A DNA stretch of 44,050 nt, taken from the IMG/VR virus record IMGVR_UViG_3300044984_001713, positions 1-44,050 of that record, one strand, 5' to 3'. Positions 25,083-34,060 of this stretch are shown here, in pieces. This DNA comes from a virus. How positions within the stretch are numbered: the stretch's first letter is position 1; each line of letters opens with the position of its first letter. The position numbers were made by a program, and so were the translations under genes. Below the pieces are notes generated by a model. The model saw nothing but the letters and a program-made list of their open reading frames with translations, was not told the DNA's origin and searched no databases.

Positions 25083-26090
25083 ATGGCAGACACGAAAATT
25101 ACGGCCTTGGCAGCAATCGCCACCGTCGATCCCGCGGCAGACGTGCTGCCGATTGTCGACATCTCAGATACGTCGATGGCTGCATCGGGCACCACGAAAA
25201 AGGTAACCACCAACCAGATCCTGGGAGCCGGCGGCACCGCCACGCTCGCCTCCGCCACCATCACCGGCGATCTGACGGCTGCTCGTTTGATTGTTACTGG
25301 TGGAACGATTCCTACGAACGGTCTGTGGTTGGCGACGACCAACACGCTTGAGTTTGCCGCGAACAGTCTCGCTCAATACCGCATTGCCCCGCTTGGCGTA
25401 TTCTCTTGGTTCGACGGCGCAGGCGGCACTCGAATGACCCTCAACTCTACAGGGTTGGGCGTGGGGGTTGTTCCTGCTGCTGGTAAACTTCAGGTTTCAT
25501 TGAGTGCTGTCGCTTCGGTTCCCGCTGCTGGTGCAACCGGACACAATTTTGCATTCGGAAGCGTTCCGTTTGGTCTTGCCGGTGGTGCGCTTAGTAGTGG
25601 CAATTCTTACCTTCAAGCCACTCGTTGGGATGGGACTGCAACTAATTATGACCTCGTTCTCAATCCGAATGGAGGCAACGTCGGCGTAGGAGTTGTCACT
25701 GCTGCTGGTAATTTTGAAGTGTCAGAAGCGGGAACTGGATCTGGATTGGGTGGTATTTTTGCCTCCACCGTTACTGCTGGAGGCAATCCCGGATATGTGT
25801 TCCGCACTGCCAGCACGAATCGGTGGGCAATTAATATATTTGGAACCGCTGGTACCGAGTCGCTTCGATTTTATGATGCTAACGCTGCCGCAACACGTTT
25901 GGCCCTCGATGCCAGTGGGAATTTGCTGGTGGGTCTTACCACAGCCGGAACCACCGCTGCTAAGACTATCCAGATTGCTAACGGAACCGCTCCTACTGCT
26001 AACGTCACTGGCGGTCAACTCTACGTCGAGTCCGGTGCTCTGAAGTACCGTGGAAGCTCTGGCAACATCACCACCCTCGCATCCGCCTAA
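25083..26090 (+). CDS. Head- or tail-fibre-like protein (335 aa)
   Basis: The N-terminus [20 protein letters not shown] followed by [11 protein letters not shown] is a common opening of phage fibre and appendage proteins. The body is Gly/Ala/Thr/Val-rich with repeated VGVVxAAGxxxVS-like units (about 122 and 203) and [10 protein letters not shown] near the C-terminus. It should form an elongated beta-structured trimer. Codon use is more T-rich than the fibre genes at 3863 and 42216, so it may have a separate origin. Confidence 0.7.
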   Translation: MADTKITALAAIATVDPAADVLPIVDISDTSMAASGTTKKVTTNQILGAGGTATLASATITGDLTAARLIVTGGTIPTNGLWLATTNTLEFAANSLAQYRIAPLGVFSWFDGAGGTRMTLNSTGLGVGVVPAAGKLQVSLSAVASVPAAGATGHNFAFGSVPFGLAGGALSSGNSYLQATRWDGTATNYDLVLNPNGGNVGVGVVTAAGNFEVSEAGTGSGLGGIFASTVTAGGNPGYVFRTASTNRWAINIFGTAGTESLRFYDANAAATRLALDASGNLLVGLTTAGTTAAKTIQIANGTAPTANVTGGQLYVESGALKYRGSSGNITTLASA

Positions 26091-26101
26091 TTTAAACGAC
26101 C

Positions 26102-26473
26102 ATGATTACCCTCTCTTGGATCATCGAACGCCTTCTCGTTAAGCCGACCGAAGGCTCCCTCACCGATGTCGTAATCACCGCCGACTGGCGTTGCAACGGC
26201 ACTCAGGATCAATACAGCGGCACCTGCTACGGCTCCTGCTCGTTCGCTCCGCCGTCTGGTGAGTTCACGCCTTACGATCAACTGAACGAAGCGCAGGTCT
26301 TAAACTGGTGCTACGAGAACGGTGTCGATCAAGCGGCCATCGAGGCGAATGTGACGCAGCAGATCAACGATCAGATCAATCCGCCCGTGGTGACGCTGCC
26401 GTTGCCGTGGGTGCCGCCTACGCCGGTTGTTGTTGCCGAGCCTGTGGTTGTTGCCGATGCTCCCGCCGCATGA
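26102..26473 (+). CDS. Conserved small phage protein with Pro-rich tail (123 aa)
   Basis: The N-terminus has TDVVITADWRCNGTQDQYSG and a YGSCSF-like strand, then FTPYDQLNEAQVLNWCYENG, and ends in a Pro/Val-rich tail after LPLPWVPP. The layout matches a widespread small phage family placed near fibre and lysis genes (recognised from memory, DUF7936-like). Role unknown. ATGA overlap with the next gene. Confidence 0.6.
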   Translation: MITLSWIIERLLVKPTEGSLTDVVITADWRCNGTQDQYSGTCYGSCSFAPPSGEFTPYDQLNEAQVLNWCYENGVDQAAIEANVTQQINDQINPPVVTLPLPWVPPTPVVVAEPVVVADAPAA

Positions 26474-26619
26474 TCAATATTGAACTCAGCACCGAGCAGG
26501 TGAATAGCCTCCTCCAACTCATCGACATTGCGGTTAAGGCTGGTGGCGTTGCTAACGCCCGTGCAGCCCTTCCGCTTGTTGACCTCATAGTCGCAGCCGC
26601 ACAGCCTAAATCCGAGTAA
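26470..26619 (+). CDS. Small helical protein (49 aa)
   Basis: ATG in an ATGA overlap; TAA overlaps the next ATG (TAATG). One amphipathic two-helix protein (STEQVNSLLQLIDIAVKAGG). Seen next to lysis-type genes; function unknown. Confidence 0.5.
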   Translation: MINIELSTEQVNSLLQLIDIAVKAGGVANARAALPLVDLIVAAAQPKSE

Positions 26620-26789
26620 TGGAACCAACGAACAGCAGCACCAGCCCTGGACTAAGCCTAGCAGCAGCGGCAGGTGCCACCGCTGTTTCGTTTATTCCGT
26701 GGCTTACCGACTGGGTTCAGCTTATCACTGCGCTCATCGGCTTAGCCTGCGCCATCTACGGAGCCTATAGGCTGTTCAAATCCAAATGA
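26619..26789 (+). CDS. Holin-like membrane protein (56 aa)
   Basis: ATG overlaps the previous stop. One clear membrane span (about 33-50: LITALIGLACAIYGAY) after a weaker hydrophobic stretch (about 13-29), with a short basic tail RLFKSK. Size and charge fit a small holin that would release the lysozyme-like enzyme (encoded at 7635). The next gene encodes a second membrane protein. Confidence 0.6.
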   Translation: MEPTNSSTSPGLSLAAAAGATAVSFIPWLTDWVQLITALIGLACAIYGAYRLFKSK

Positions 26790-26986
26790 AAAACACGAAA
26801 ACAACTCTCGCCGGTGTAGGTGCTATACTTGTCGCAGTTGGTGGTGCCCTACGGGCTGCCTTCGATGGTGACCCTGCGACCAACATCGACATCGCTTCGA
26901 CCATTGCCGCGGTCACCGCCGGCATTGGTTTGATCATGGCTAAAGACGCCACCGAGAAGCCTCTGGTCATCGAAACTAAGCCGTGA
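26786..26986 (+). CDS. Small two-span membrane protein, holin/antiholin-like (66 aa)
   Basis: ATG in an ATGA overlap. Two hydrophobic segments (about 8-26: LAGVGAILVAVGGALRAAF; about 38-53: STIAAVTAGIGLIMA) joined by an acidic turn. It could be the holin itself or a partner of the 56-aa protein. GTGA overlap downstream. Confidence 0.55.
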   Translation: MKNTKTTLAGVGAILVAVGGALRAAFDGDPATNIDIASTIAAVTAGIGLIMAKDATEKPLVIETKP

Positions 26987-27156
26987 ACTGGATCTACCAG
27001 ATCCTGCGAGCTGTTCTCGACTTTCTAAGAGCAACACCACCTACCGATGTGCAACATGGTAAAGCTCCCGAGGCCCTCAAGGCTGATCTGGCTGCTCGTG
27101 TTGCCGATCTGCCTGGGTTGCCAGCAGACGAAGGTGATCCTAGTGCCAAGCGGTGA
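26983..27156 (+). CDS. Small protein overlapping a lipoprotein-like gene (57 aa)
   Basis: GTG start in a GTGA overlap, TGA at 27154-27156. N-terminal amphipathic helix (NWIYQILRAVLDFLRATPP), then an Ala/Leu/Asp-rich helix. The last two thirds overlap the 27047 gene in another frame. The arrangement recalls nested spanin pairs, but the N-terminal helix is short for an inner-membrane anchor. Confidence 0.4.
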   Translation: MNWIYQILRAVLDFLRATPPTDVQHGKAPEALKADLAARVADLPGLPADEGDPSAKR

Positions 27157-27280
27157 TCCTGTGATGCTGGCCAAGCCTACAACGGCCAGCGTCTATGCTT
27201 TCGATGCCGATAAGAAGCTGGTGGGGCCATCCACCGTCACTCTGCCGGCAGGTTGGTATGTTTTACCGAAGAGCCAATGA
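27047..27280 (+). CDS. Lipoprotein-like small protein in the lysis cassette (77 aa)
   Basis: ATG 27047 (or 27056). Basic start, hydrophobic core (RLIWLLVLPICLGC) and Cys25 after Leu-Gly, an imperfect lipobox. The mature part is beta-rich with VILVPSGDPVMLA and ends LPAGWYVLPKSQ, a pattern seen in small phage proteins near holins. It may be an outer-membrane spanin-like lysis protein. It starts inside the 26983 gene in another frame, and its stop overlaps the next ATG. Confidence 0.55.
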   Translation: MCNMVKLPRPSRLIWLLVLPICLGCQQTKVILVPSGDPVMLAKPTTASVYAFDADKKLVGPSTVTLPAGWYVLPKSQ

Positions 27281-27525
27281 TCAACTACAAGGGAAACAAG
27301 TTCTCGGGCTATAACAAGCCCAAGGCCACCCCCGGCGAAAGCAAGAAGTCCGCGGTGCTCGCTAAGGAAAACGGCAAGGTTGCCCTGGTGCGTTTCGGCG
27401 ACCCGGATATGACCATCAAGAAGCACATCCCGGACAACAAGAAGAGCTTCAACGCCCGTCACGGCTGCGACAACCCCGGCACTAAACTCTCCGCTAAATA
27501 TTGGTCCTGTAAGGCTTGGAAATGA
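27277..27525 (+). CDS. Conserved small basic phage protein (82 aa)
   Basis: ATG 27277 in an ATGA overlap; an upstream in-frame start would run into the lipoprotein gene. It contains KGNKFSGYNKPKATPGESKK, AVLAKENGKVALVRFG and SFNARHGCDNP, a pattern common in small basic phage proteins of unknown role, often encoded near structural genes. ATGA overlap with the adaptor gene. Confidence 0.6.
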   Translation: MINYKGNKFSGYNKPKATPGESKKSAVLAKENGKVALVRFGDPDMTIKKHIPDNKKSFNARHGCDNPGTKLSAKYWSCKAWK

Positions 27526-28448
27526 GAACCGTCACCTACGACTATGTGTTGCAACGTGCCTGTGAGCTCACTGGTCGCGTTTTCTCAACGCTTACCACCG
27601 AGGAGTCTAACTTCTTCCGCACGTTCATCTCCATGTCATTACGGAGCGCCTGGGAGTGCTTCGACTGGCCCGAGCAGACGGTGTACGAGCAGCAGTACTT
27701 CGCAGCCAACTACGACCCCACCCAGCTCTACTCAGCCGGCATGGTGGTCTACTTCAAGACTGAGCAGAAGTACTACCAGTACGTCGGCTCGATCAACTCC
27801 GGCAACCCTCCGACCACCGGCGGCCCCAACGGCACGCTCAATGCCCAGTACTGGGCCAATGCAGAGCCCGACTACGGCAACAACGACGGCAACTGGGACG
27901 CAACGACCACCTACACCATCGGGCAGATCGTTCTCTATCCCGACACCCAGCAGCACTACCAGCTCTACGCCACGGCGACTGCCGGCACCGTCCCGACCAA
28001 CTCGGTCTACTGGGGCGTGCTGAATAAGTTCCTACGCAACATCTCGCAGACCAACAACCCCGACGGCACCACCCGGGCTGTCCCCATCGGTGAAACCTTC
28101 TCGGTCTGGCCGGGCGACCCCCGCGTGTCCTGGCGCCAGCAGGAGGCCACCTACACCTTCACCGACAACGGCGTGCTGGTCGGAGACCAGTTGCCCTACG
28201 TCTGGCTGGAGTTCCGCAAGACCCCGCCGCTCCTGTCCAGTTCCGCCGAGGCCACTGCATACGCTTTCCCTTACCGCTTCTCGGAGATCTGCTCACTCAA
28301 GGCCGCCGGCCAGATGCTGCGGGTCGACGGCAAGATCGACCTGGGTAACCAGTTCTTGGAGTTAGGGGAGGTTGAGCTCACCAAGGAGATCGACAAGGTG
28401 GCACTGCAGGAGAAGTATGTGCGCCAGATAATCGTGCCGTCCCGGTGA
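27522..28448 (+). CDS. Neck/tail adaptor protein with two inserted carbohydrate-binding-like modules (308 aa)
   Basis: ATG 27522 in an ATGA overlap. Residues 1-50 and about 165-308 are helical or adaptor-like; the C-terminus has FPYRFSEICSLKAAGQMLR, as in head-tail adaptor proteins. Between them are two Trp/Tyr-rich repeats: about 64-110 (YSAGMVVYFKTEQKYYQYVG ... YW) and about 125-165 (WDATTTYTIGQIVLYPDTQ ... YW). Both resemble CBM5/12 modules, which bind polysaccharide. The nozzle-like protein follows, so a place at the head-tail junction is likely. Confidence 0.65.
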   Translation: MRTVTYDYVLQRACELTGRVFSTLTTEESNFFRTFISMSLRSAWECFDWPEQTVYEQQYFAANYDPTQLYSAGMVVYFKTEQKYYQYVGSINSGNPPTTGGPNGTLNAQYWANAEPDYGNNDGNWDATTTYTIGQIVLYPDTQQHYQLYATATAGTVPTNSVYWGVLNKFLRNISQTNNPDGTTRAVPIGETFSVWPGDPRVSWRQQEATYTFTDNGVLVGDQLPYVWLEFRKTPPLLSSSAEATAYAFPYRFSEICSLKAAGQMLRVDGKIDLGNQFLELGEVELTKEIDKVALQEKYVRQIIVPSR

Positions 28449-28449
28449 T

Positions 28450-31269
28450 ATGCCTGACCTGCCTCAAATCGGTGCAATCGACGATGGATTCGTTGGAGTG
28501 GTATCGCGCATTGACCCTGCGCTGATCCCGGCCTCCTACGTTTCCAACGCCGTCAACCGACGCTTCGAGGACCAGGTCATCAAGAACCGCTGGGGCATCG
28601 TGCAGCCCAAGTGGGGCGGCAAGTGGGAGTCCCTGAACCGAGTGGTGACGGTGACCTCGAACTCCGTTTTAGCCGTCCCTGTCAGCGGCACACCCATCCC
28701 GCAGAACTCGAGCATCGCATCGGACCCAGTGGCCAACGTGCTGGTCTATCCCAACGGCACCCGGTGCCTCCTGGATGACGGGACCAACTGCGTGATGTCG
28801 ACCGCGGCCATCGCCTTCACCGGCCCGCCGGTCAACCGCACCGTTCAGTTCTACAATCAGACGCTGCCTTTCGAGGACATCCTCGGAGTCCTACCCTACC
28901 GCGACCCGGACACCGGGGCCAACGCGCTCCTGGTGGCGGTCAACGAGGAGCGCTCATCCGACGGCGGACAGGGCAAGGTCTGGTGCATCCGACCCAACCA
29001 GTCGCCCGTAGAAGTGCCCATGAACGGGCACGACATTTACCTCCCGGTGCGCCTCATCCAGGCCACCAACGGCGTGGTCATGCTGCGCCCGGGTAACGCT
29101 AGGTACTATTTCGACAGTGCCAGCGGCATTGCAGACTCAATCCTTTTGCAGGATGGATTCGCTCTTCTCTGCGAGAACAACAACCACCTGACCGACGAGG
29201 ACATCACTCAGATTAACCTCAACGTGGTGCCCGACCTGACCACGGGTGATATCGTGACCATCGGCGGTGTGGGCGACGTGGCACCGCTGTGGACCGCCAC
29301 CCCGGGCTCCGGCCAGGGATTCCAGTTCTTTGTCAACGTGGTCAACGAGGAGGTATCGCTCCACCTGACTCTGATCGACGCCCGGGCCGGCACCAACCCT
29401 CTACCACTCAGCCCCGAGAACAATGCCCGCTACTACATCGAGCGCTCGGCCAACCTGACCGGCTACGACCTGGCGCAGGACATCGTCGACAACCTGAACG
29501 ACGGGATGCCCATCCTGATGCAGGGCAACACCACGTTCCCGTCTGCGCTCGACGCCGGGTTCGACCGCATCCCGTCCACTCTGTCCATCGTCGGCTCCGA
29601 CTCCACCGGGGACACGCTGACGGTCTACAACCACAACTTCATCCCGGGCGATCAGGTCTCGATCTCCAACGTGGTCGGTAGCGCCACGGTCAACAATCAG
29701 ATCTACTACGTCTACCCAGTCGACAACAACACGCTGAAGCTCTTCAGCGGCACGACCGAGGAGACCGACTCGCTGAACGACGCAGGCCGGGCCATCATCC
29801 AGCTCACGACCACCGGCACGTCGCCCAACATCACGATCAGCGCGGTCACAATCCTCAACCAGGGCTCCGGCTACCTCTCGGCCCCGGTGATCACGGTCTC
29901 CGGCACACACAGCGTGGCCGCCAGCCTAACCGCCACGGTCACTAATGGGATCGTCAGTTCGGTGACCATCGTCAACGGCGGCACCTACTCGACCACGCCC
30001 ACAGCCTCGGTAGCCATGCCCTCCACGCTGGTCGACGTGGACAACAACAACATCACCGGCAGCATCAAGCGCTCGAGTGCTTCCGGTTCCTCGGTGCCCC
30101 CGGGCCGCGAGGGCCTGTACTTCCAGAACCGACTGCTGCTTCTCTACGGCAACGACTATCTGGCCGTCTCCGACGTGCTGGACCCGCTGCACTACAGCCC
30201 GATCCTGAATGAGTTCAAACTCAACACCGGCAGCAATGACCGGGTGGTGGCCCTGTACCCGTTCAACACCACCACGCTCCTGATCTTCAAGGAACGCTCG
30301 GTGCTGGCTGTGGAGAACCTCTACGGCGACCTGTCGACCACCCGCCTGACCGAGATCACCCGGGAGTTCGGCTGCGTCTCGCAAGCATCCATTGCGGGCA
30401 CAGGCTCTGACGTCATCTTCCTTTCTCAACGCGGCATCATCAGTCTTCGCCAGACCGAGTTCGGCATCAGCCAGTCGGTGGTTCTCCCGCTCTCCGACCA
30501 GATTCAGAACATCGTCGACGACATCGACCAGGCCTACTGGAGCAACGCCTGCGCGACTTACTTCGCCAACCGCTACATCCTGAGCGTCCCGGTTGAGGGC
30601 GGTGACGGCACCAATCAGCGCACGCTGGTCTACAACTTCCTGAACAAGGCCTGGGAAGGTTACTGGGAGGGCTCGTTGCTCGTTCCGAAGTACTGGTGCC
30701 GTGTCATCGTGGCAGGCACCGACACGCTCTGTTGGGCCGATGAAAGCGGCCTGATTCACCAGTTCGACCCGCTCGGTCTTGTGGACGTCAACCTGGCCGG
30801 TAACCTTATCCAGATGTCGACCGAGGTTCGCTTCCGCGGCTACACCGGGGAGGACAACGTCGACCACAAGCAGTGGACTGACATTCAGTTCGAGCTGGGC
30901 AACTGGAACACCCGCTACTCCATCACCGCGCAGTTCGACGGCGTGAATGAGTTCTACACCGTTGCCACTGACCAGACCAAGGATCGCACGGTCTACTACA
31001 CCTACGGCAGCGGCACCTACAACACCAACAACACCGCCGACAATTTCCTGCTGCCCTACCGCGAGGACTACTCGGTGACCACCCAGTTCCGCACCGGCAA
31101 CAACGGGTGGAAGGCCGGCCTGCACCAGTTTTTCAGTCACAAGGCCCGCTTGCGCAAGCACTCGGCCTCTGTGCAGCCCCTGATCACCACTGACCAGGGC
31201 TCCCTCGACATCTACAGCGCCAAGGTCATCGGCATCGCATTCCGACTCTACGGCAAGAACGACGTCTAA
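28450..31269 (+). CDS. Tail nozzle/tubular protein B-like (939 aa)
   Basis: Starts one base after the adaptor stop. It opens with GFVGVVSRIDPALIPASYVS and NAVNRRFEDQVI. Residues about 540-760 contain the beta-propeller-like core: GLYFQNRLLLLYGNDYLAVS, LLIFKERSVLAVENL, DVIFLSQRGIISL and LVYNFLNKAWEGYW. That layout is the one seen in podovirus nozzle proteins. The C-terminal 150 residues are Tyr/Thr/Asn-rich. The middle (about 380-530) holds extra beta domains. Long for the family, probably because of those insertions. Confidence 0.8.
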   Translation: MPDLPQIGAIDDGFVGVVSRIDPALIPASYVSNAVNRRFEDQVIKNRWGIVQPKWGGKWESLNRVVTVTSNSVLAVPVSGTPIPQNSSIASDPVANVLVYPNGTRCLLDDGTNCVMSTAAIAFTGPPVNRTVQFYNQTLPFEDILGVLPYRDPDTGANALLVAVNEERSSDGGQGKVWCIRPNQSPVEVPMNGHDIYLPVRLIQATNGVVMLRPGNARYYFDSASGIADSILLQDGFALLCENNNHLTDEDITQINLNVVPDLTTGDIVTIGGVGDVAPLWTATPGSGQGFQFFVNVVNEEVSLHLTLIDARAGTNPLPLSPENNARYYIERSANLTGYDLAQDIVDNLNDGMPILMQGNTTFPSALDAGFDRIPSTLSIVGSDSTGDTLTVYNHNFIPGDQVSISNVVGSATVNNQIYYVYPVDNNTLKLFSGTTEETDSLNDAGRAIIQLTTTGTSPNITISAVTILNQGSGYLSAPVITVSGTHSVAASLTATVTNGIVSSVTIVNGGTYSTTPTASVAMPSTLVDVDNNNITGSIKRSSASGSSVPPGREGLYFQNRLLLLYGNDYLAVSDVLDPLHYSPILNEFKLNTGSNDRVVALYPFNTTTLLIFKERSVLAVENLYGDLSTTRLTEITREFGCVSQASIAGTGSDVIFLSQRGIISLRQTEFGISQSVVLPLSDQIQNIVDDIDQAYWSNACATYFANRYILSVPVEGGDGTNQRTLVYNFLNKAWEGYWEGSLLVPKYWCRVIVAGTDTLCWADESGLIHQFDPLGLVDVNLAGNLIQMSTEVRFRGYTGEDNVDHKQWTDIQFELGNWNTRYSITAQFDGVNEFYTVATDQTKDRTVYYTYGSGTYNTNNTADNFLLPYREDYSVTTQFRTGNNGWKAGLHQFFSHKARLRKHSASVQPLITTDQGSLDIYSAKVIGIAFRLYGKNDV

Positions 31270-31275
31270 ATCACC

Positions 31276-32181
31276 ATGCCACTCTTTGTAACTGTCACCC
31301 CAGGCACCACGGTCAGCTCCACCACCACGCTGTCGGCCTCGACGCTCAATCTCCTGGGCACGCCCAGCGTCGACATCACCGGCTCGGTCGACGGCGGCAC
31401 GCTCTCGGTGGCCGACGGTTCGCTCGGGCTATCAAAGTTCTCCGCAATCACTGGAAGCCGACTCATTGGCAATGGTAGCCCGGTATCAGCCTACCCTACG
31501 GAGCTTGCATCCACTGACCTAGCCTTTGCGCCCGGCACGATCAACATCGGCACCGGGGCTGTTATCACCGCCAAGCTGGCCGACTCCTCGTCAACCACCA
31601 CCGGCGTCACCTACGCGAAGATCCAGCACGTCACCGATGCTCGGTTGCTGGGCAGGGCTAATGGATCCAACGGCGTTCCTCAGGAGATTAGTGTCGGGTC
31701 CGGTCTATCCCTAGCCAGCGGTGCGCTTACCAACGGCATCCTGCGGTATACAACCAGTGCCCAAAGCATTCCGGTGATTAGCGCTGGTAGTCAGGCAGTC
31801 CAATGGTTGACCACTGCAGGTAACCTCCCATCACTGTCTGTTGCGCCTCAGATGGTTCGCGTGGTTCTGGAGTGCTTCACCAACGACGGCCCGTTCGTTG
31901 TGGGCAACGAGGTGGACATCCAGAGCGTTGTGATGCAGGGATTCCAAAACAACTTCCCGATTTTTAACTACGTCCCAACGGTTTCATCTGGCGTTGTTTC
32001 CGGTTCCAATATCTTCCTAAATGTCTGGTTCAGCAGCCAGACACCAGGCAACCCAACGCCTTTTGCGTCGGCTTCAACCTCTCGGCTTTTTGTTCTAACC
32101 AGTGCCGGCGCCTACCAGGAGTTGGCCCGCGCCAACTGGAAGGTCAAAGCCTACCTACTCTACGCCTCCACCTGGGCATGA
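31276..32181 (+). CDS. Short tail-fibre-like protein (301 aa)
   Basis: Ser/Thr/Gly-rich fibre. A central module (about 114-150: VTYAKIQHVTDARLLGRANG, then GVPQEISVGSGLSLASGAL) is clearly related to modules in fibre A (about 355-400) and fibre B. The C-terminal about 120 residues form a different, more globular domain (VVLECFTNDGPFVVGNEVDI). Starts six bases after the nozzle stop, without a Shine-Dalgarno. Confidence 0.7.
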   Translation: MPLFVTVTPGTTVSSTTTLSASTLNLLGTPSVDITGSVDGGTLSVADGSLGLSKFSAITGSRLIGNGSPVSAYPTELASTDLAFAPGTINIGTGAVITAKLADSSSTTTGVTYAKIQHVTDARLLGRANGSNGVPQEISVGSGLSLASGALTNGILRYTTSAQSIPVISAGSQAVQWLTTAGNLPSLSVAPQMVRVVLECFTNDGPFVVGNEVDIQSVVMQGFQNNFPIFNYVPTVSSGVVSGSNIFLNVWFSSQTPGNPTPFASASTSRLFVLTSAGAYQELARANWKVKAYLLYASTWA

Positions 32182-32594
32182 TCCCGCAGATCACAGACTA
32201 CCTTCTGGCCAAAATGCCCGACAGCTTCAAGGGATGGACCCGCGAGGCAGTCGAGGACTACGTGATGTTCCACGCGGAGCAGGGCACGCTCAAGATCGCC
32301 TGCCAGGACGACCATGTGGTGGCCGTGCTTGTAGGCTGGCGCCAGACGGGCCCGGAGCCCCAGGCCTGGTCCTGGCAGCCCAACGACCCCAATGGCGACC
32401 ATTGGTACTGGCACCAGTTCGCTGCCGACTGCGCGTTGTTTGCCATGGCAGTGGCGGCTAAGTTCTTTCACGACAGGCCGGAAAGCGCAATTCTCCCGGC
32501 CATCGGTCACAGAAACGGTAAACTGGTCACCTACAAGAAAGGCAGTATGCCGATCTACAAGATGGCCTACAAAAAACATGGGAACATCAGTTAG
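32178..32594 (+). CDS. Hypothetical protein (138 aa), weak acyltransferase-like pattern
   Basis: ATG in an ATGA overlap. Mixed alpha/beta with VVAVLVGWRQTG after an N-terminal helical part, then a Trp/His-rich segment (WSWQPNDPNGDHWYWHQF). The C-terminus NGKLVTYKKGSMPIYKM is strand-helix. The order faintly resembles a GNAT-like fold, but no cofactor motif is clear. It lies among virion genes, so a structural role is equally possible. Confidence 0.45.
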   Translation: MIPQITDYLLAKMPDSFKGWTREAVEDYVMFHAEQGTLKIACQDDHVVAVLVGWRQTGPEPQAWSWQPNDPNGDHWYWHQFAADCALFAMAVAAKFFHDRPESAILPAIGHRNGKLVTYKKGSMPIYKMAYKKHGNIS

Positions 32595-33375
32595 CGCACC
32601 GGAGCCGCGTAATTACGGCCAAGAAACCCGAGACACTCTGCAGGCGCAGCTTGACCTCGCTCCGCAGAAGTACGCGGCAGAGGCCCAGTTCGCGCCAAAG
32701 TATCAGGCGCTGCAGCTTGGGCTTCTTCAGCAGGCCACACCGGAGCTCCTAAGGCTCTACAAGGAGCAGATCGCGCCCACCATGGGCGAGGTCGAGGCCG
32801 CCGCCCGTTCCCGCTCGCGTGCTGGTGACATCGCGGACATCTCGGCTCTCGGTCCCCAGGCACGCGCCGCCATCAAGGCAGCGTCTCCAGAGCAGGCAGC
32901 TCTTGCCGACACTCTCACAGCCCAAGCCCAATCCGGTCTGGCTGCAGGCTCCCGGTTGACCCCGGAACAGCAGCGCATGGTTGAGCAACAGACCCGCTCC
33001 GGCCTGGCTGCCCGCGGGCTGGCCCAAGGCCCGTCCGGTGCCTTACAGGAAGCTGTGCGCTCTCAGATGGCCGGTGCCGGCCTGCAACAGCAGCGCCAGC
33101 AGCAGGCCATGGGAGCACTGCAGGCCGGCCAGGGCGTCTATGGCGACGTGTTCCAGCAGGTGCTAGGGCGCCCATCGCAGGCCTTTGGTGCTTCTCAAGG
33201 CTTTGTTGGCCAGGCAGGTGGCTTCAACCCGGGCCAGCTCTTCAACCCTGAGTCGCAGTATGCGGCCAACCTGATTGGTGGTAACCAGCAGCAACAGCTT
33301 GCTGCGCGAACAGCTTCTGCAGCCAACTCTACCGCGCTGATTGGCGCTGGTATGTCAGCAGCCTCTAGCCTATGA
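32578..33375 (+). CDS. Internal virion (ejection) protein, small (265 aa)
   Basis: ATG 32578, overlapping the previous gene by 17 bases. Almost all helical and Ala/Gln-rich, with QQATPELLRLYKEQIAP and repeated QAxxG units; Gly/Ser/Ala-rich C-terminus (ALIGAGMSAASSL). This is typical of podovirus proteins held inside the capsid and ejected to form a channel. It heads the run 32578-42219 of such proteins. Confidence 0.65.
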   Translation: MGTSVSAPEPRNYGQETRDTLQAQLDLAPQKYAAEAQFAPKYQALQLGLLQQATPELLRLYKEQIAPTMGEVEAAARSRSRAGDIADISALGPQARAAIKAASPEQAALADTLTAQAQSGLAAGSRLTPEQQRMVEQQTRSGLAARGLAQGPSGALQEAVRSQMAGAGLQQQRQQQAMGALQAGQGVYGDVFQQVLGRPSQAFGASQGFVGQAGGFNPGQLFNPESQYAANLIGGNQQQQLAARTASAANSTALIGAGMSAASSL

Positions 33376-33734
33376 ACTACGGATACCCCGGGGCGATGCC
33401 CTACGGACAGGGCGGTGGCATGACCCAGTTTGCCCCTCAGATGCCTGCAATGCAGCAGGGCACCGGTTATGGTGCTCCAATGCAGCAGATGAATCCTAGC
33501 AACACCGTTGCGGATGTTGAGGAGCAGCGCAAACGACTGAAGGCACTTGGCCTGGACGACACCATGATCGACGATGCCCTGTCGTTTAAGCAGGGTCTCT
33601 TCGAGAAGCGCGACGATATGCAGGGCAAGGCCCTGGAGGCTATTGGAGGCGGGATCAAGGCTGCGGGCAGCAATATCACCGGGGCAGCGTCTGCCGCCGG
33701 TGCTGGCCTCAAAGGCCTGGCGTCCTCTTTGTGA
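33372..33734 (+). CDS. Small virion-associated protein (120 aa)
   Basis: ATG in an ATGA overlap. Tyr/Gly/Met/Gln-rich, disordered N-terminus (about 1-42), a helix (VEEQRKRLKALGLDDTMIDD) and a Gly/Ala-rich, membrane-active-looking C-terminus (KAAGSNITGAASAAGAGLKG). Consistent with an ejected or membrane-interacting protein; no family recognised. Confidence 0.55.
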   Translation: MNYGYPGAMPYGQGGGMTQFAPQMPAMQQGTGYGAPMQQMNPSNTVADVEEQRKRLKALGLDDTMIDDALSFKQGLFEKRDDMQGKALEAIGGGIKAAGSNITGAASAAGAGLKGLASSL

Positions 33735-34060
33735 TCATCAAGTTCCAGAGATGCACAGGAATCAGGCTCTTTCGGTTGTTCCGATGGCAGCTTGAGGTCT
33801 GGTTTTGCCCCGCTGGAGAACTAATCCCGTCGCACTCCCACAGCCAGTTCGACTCCCGGATCATCCACATCCTCGGAACAATGCGCTGGATGATGGGAAA
33901 CAAGTCCAAGCACGTCACCAGCTACCACTGCGGATGGTCTAAACTTGTCCCGGCCGGCGTGAAGCACAGTGCCATTGCGCTGTCGTTCTCGGTGTTCGCC
34001 AATCTTGAGCGGTGGAGCGGTAACCCAACCTCCGCGGCAGTCGACTTCAATCCGGCATGA
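33731..34060 (+). CDS. Hypothetical protein with His-rich motif (109 aa)
   Basis: GTG in a GTGA overlap. Contains PSHSHSQFDSRIIHILG and KHVTSYHCGW, a metal-binding cupin-like distribution of histidines, with an aromatic N-terminus (FRLFRWQLEVWFCPAG). It could be a small jelly-roll enzyme or a structural protein. ATGA overlap with the next gene. Confidence 0.5.
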   Translation: MIIKFQRCTGIRLFRLFRWQLEVWFCPAGELIPSHSHSQFDSRIIHILGTMRWMMGNKSKHVTSYHCGWSKLVPAGVKHSAIALSFSVFANLERWSGNPTSAAVDFNPA

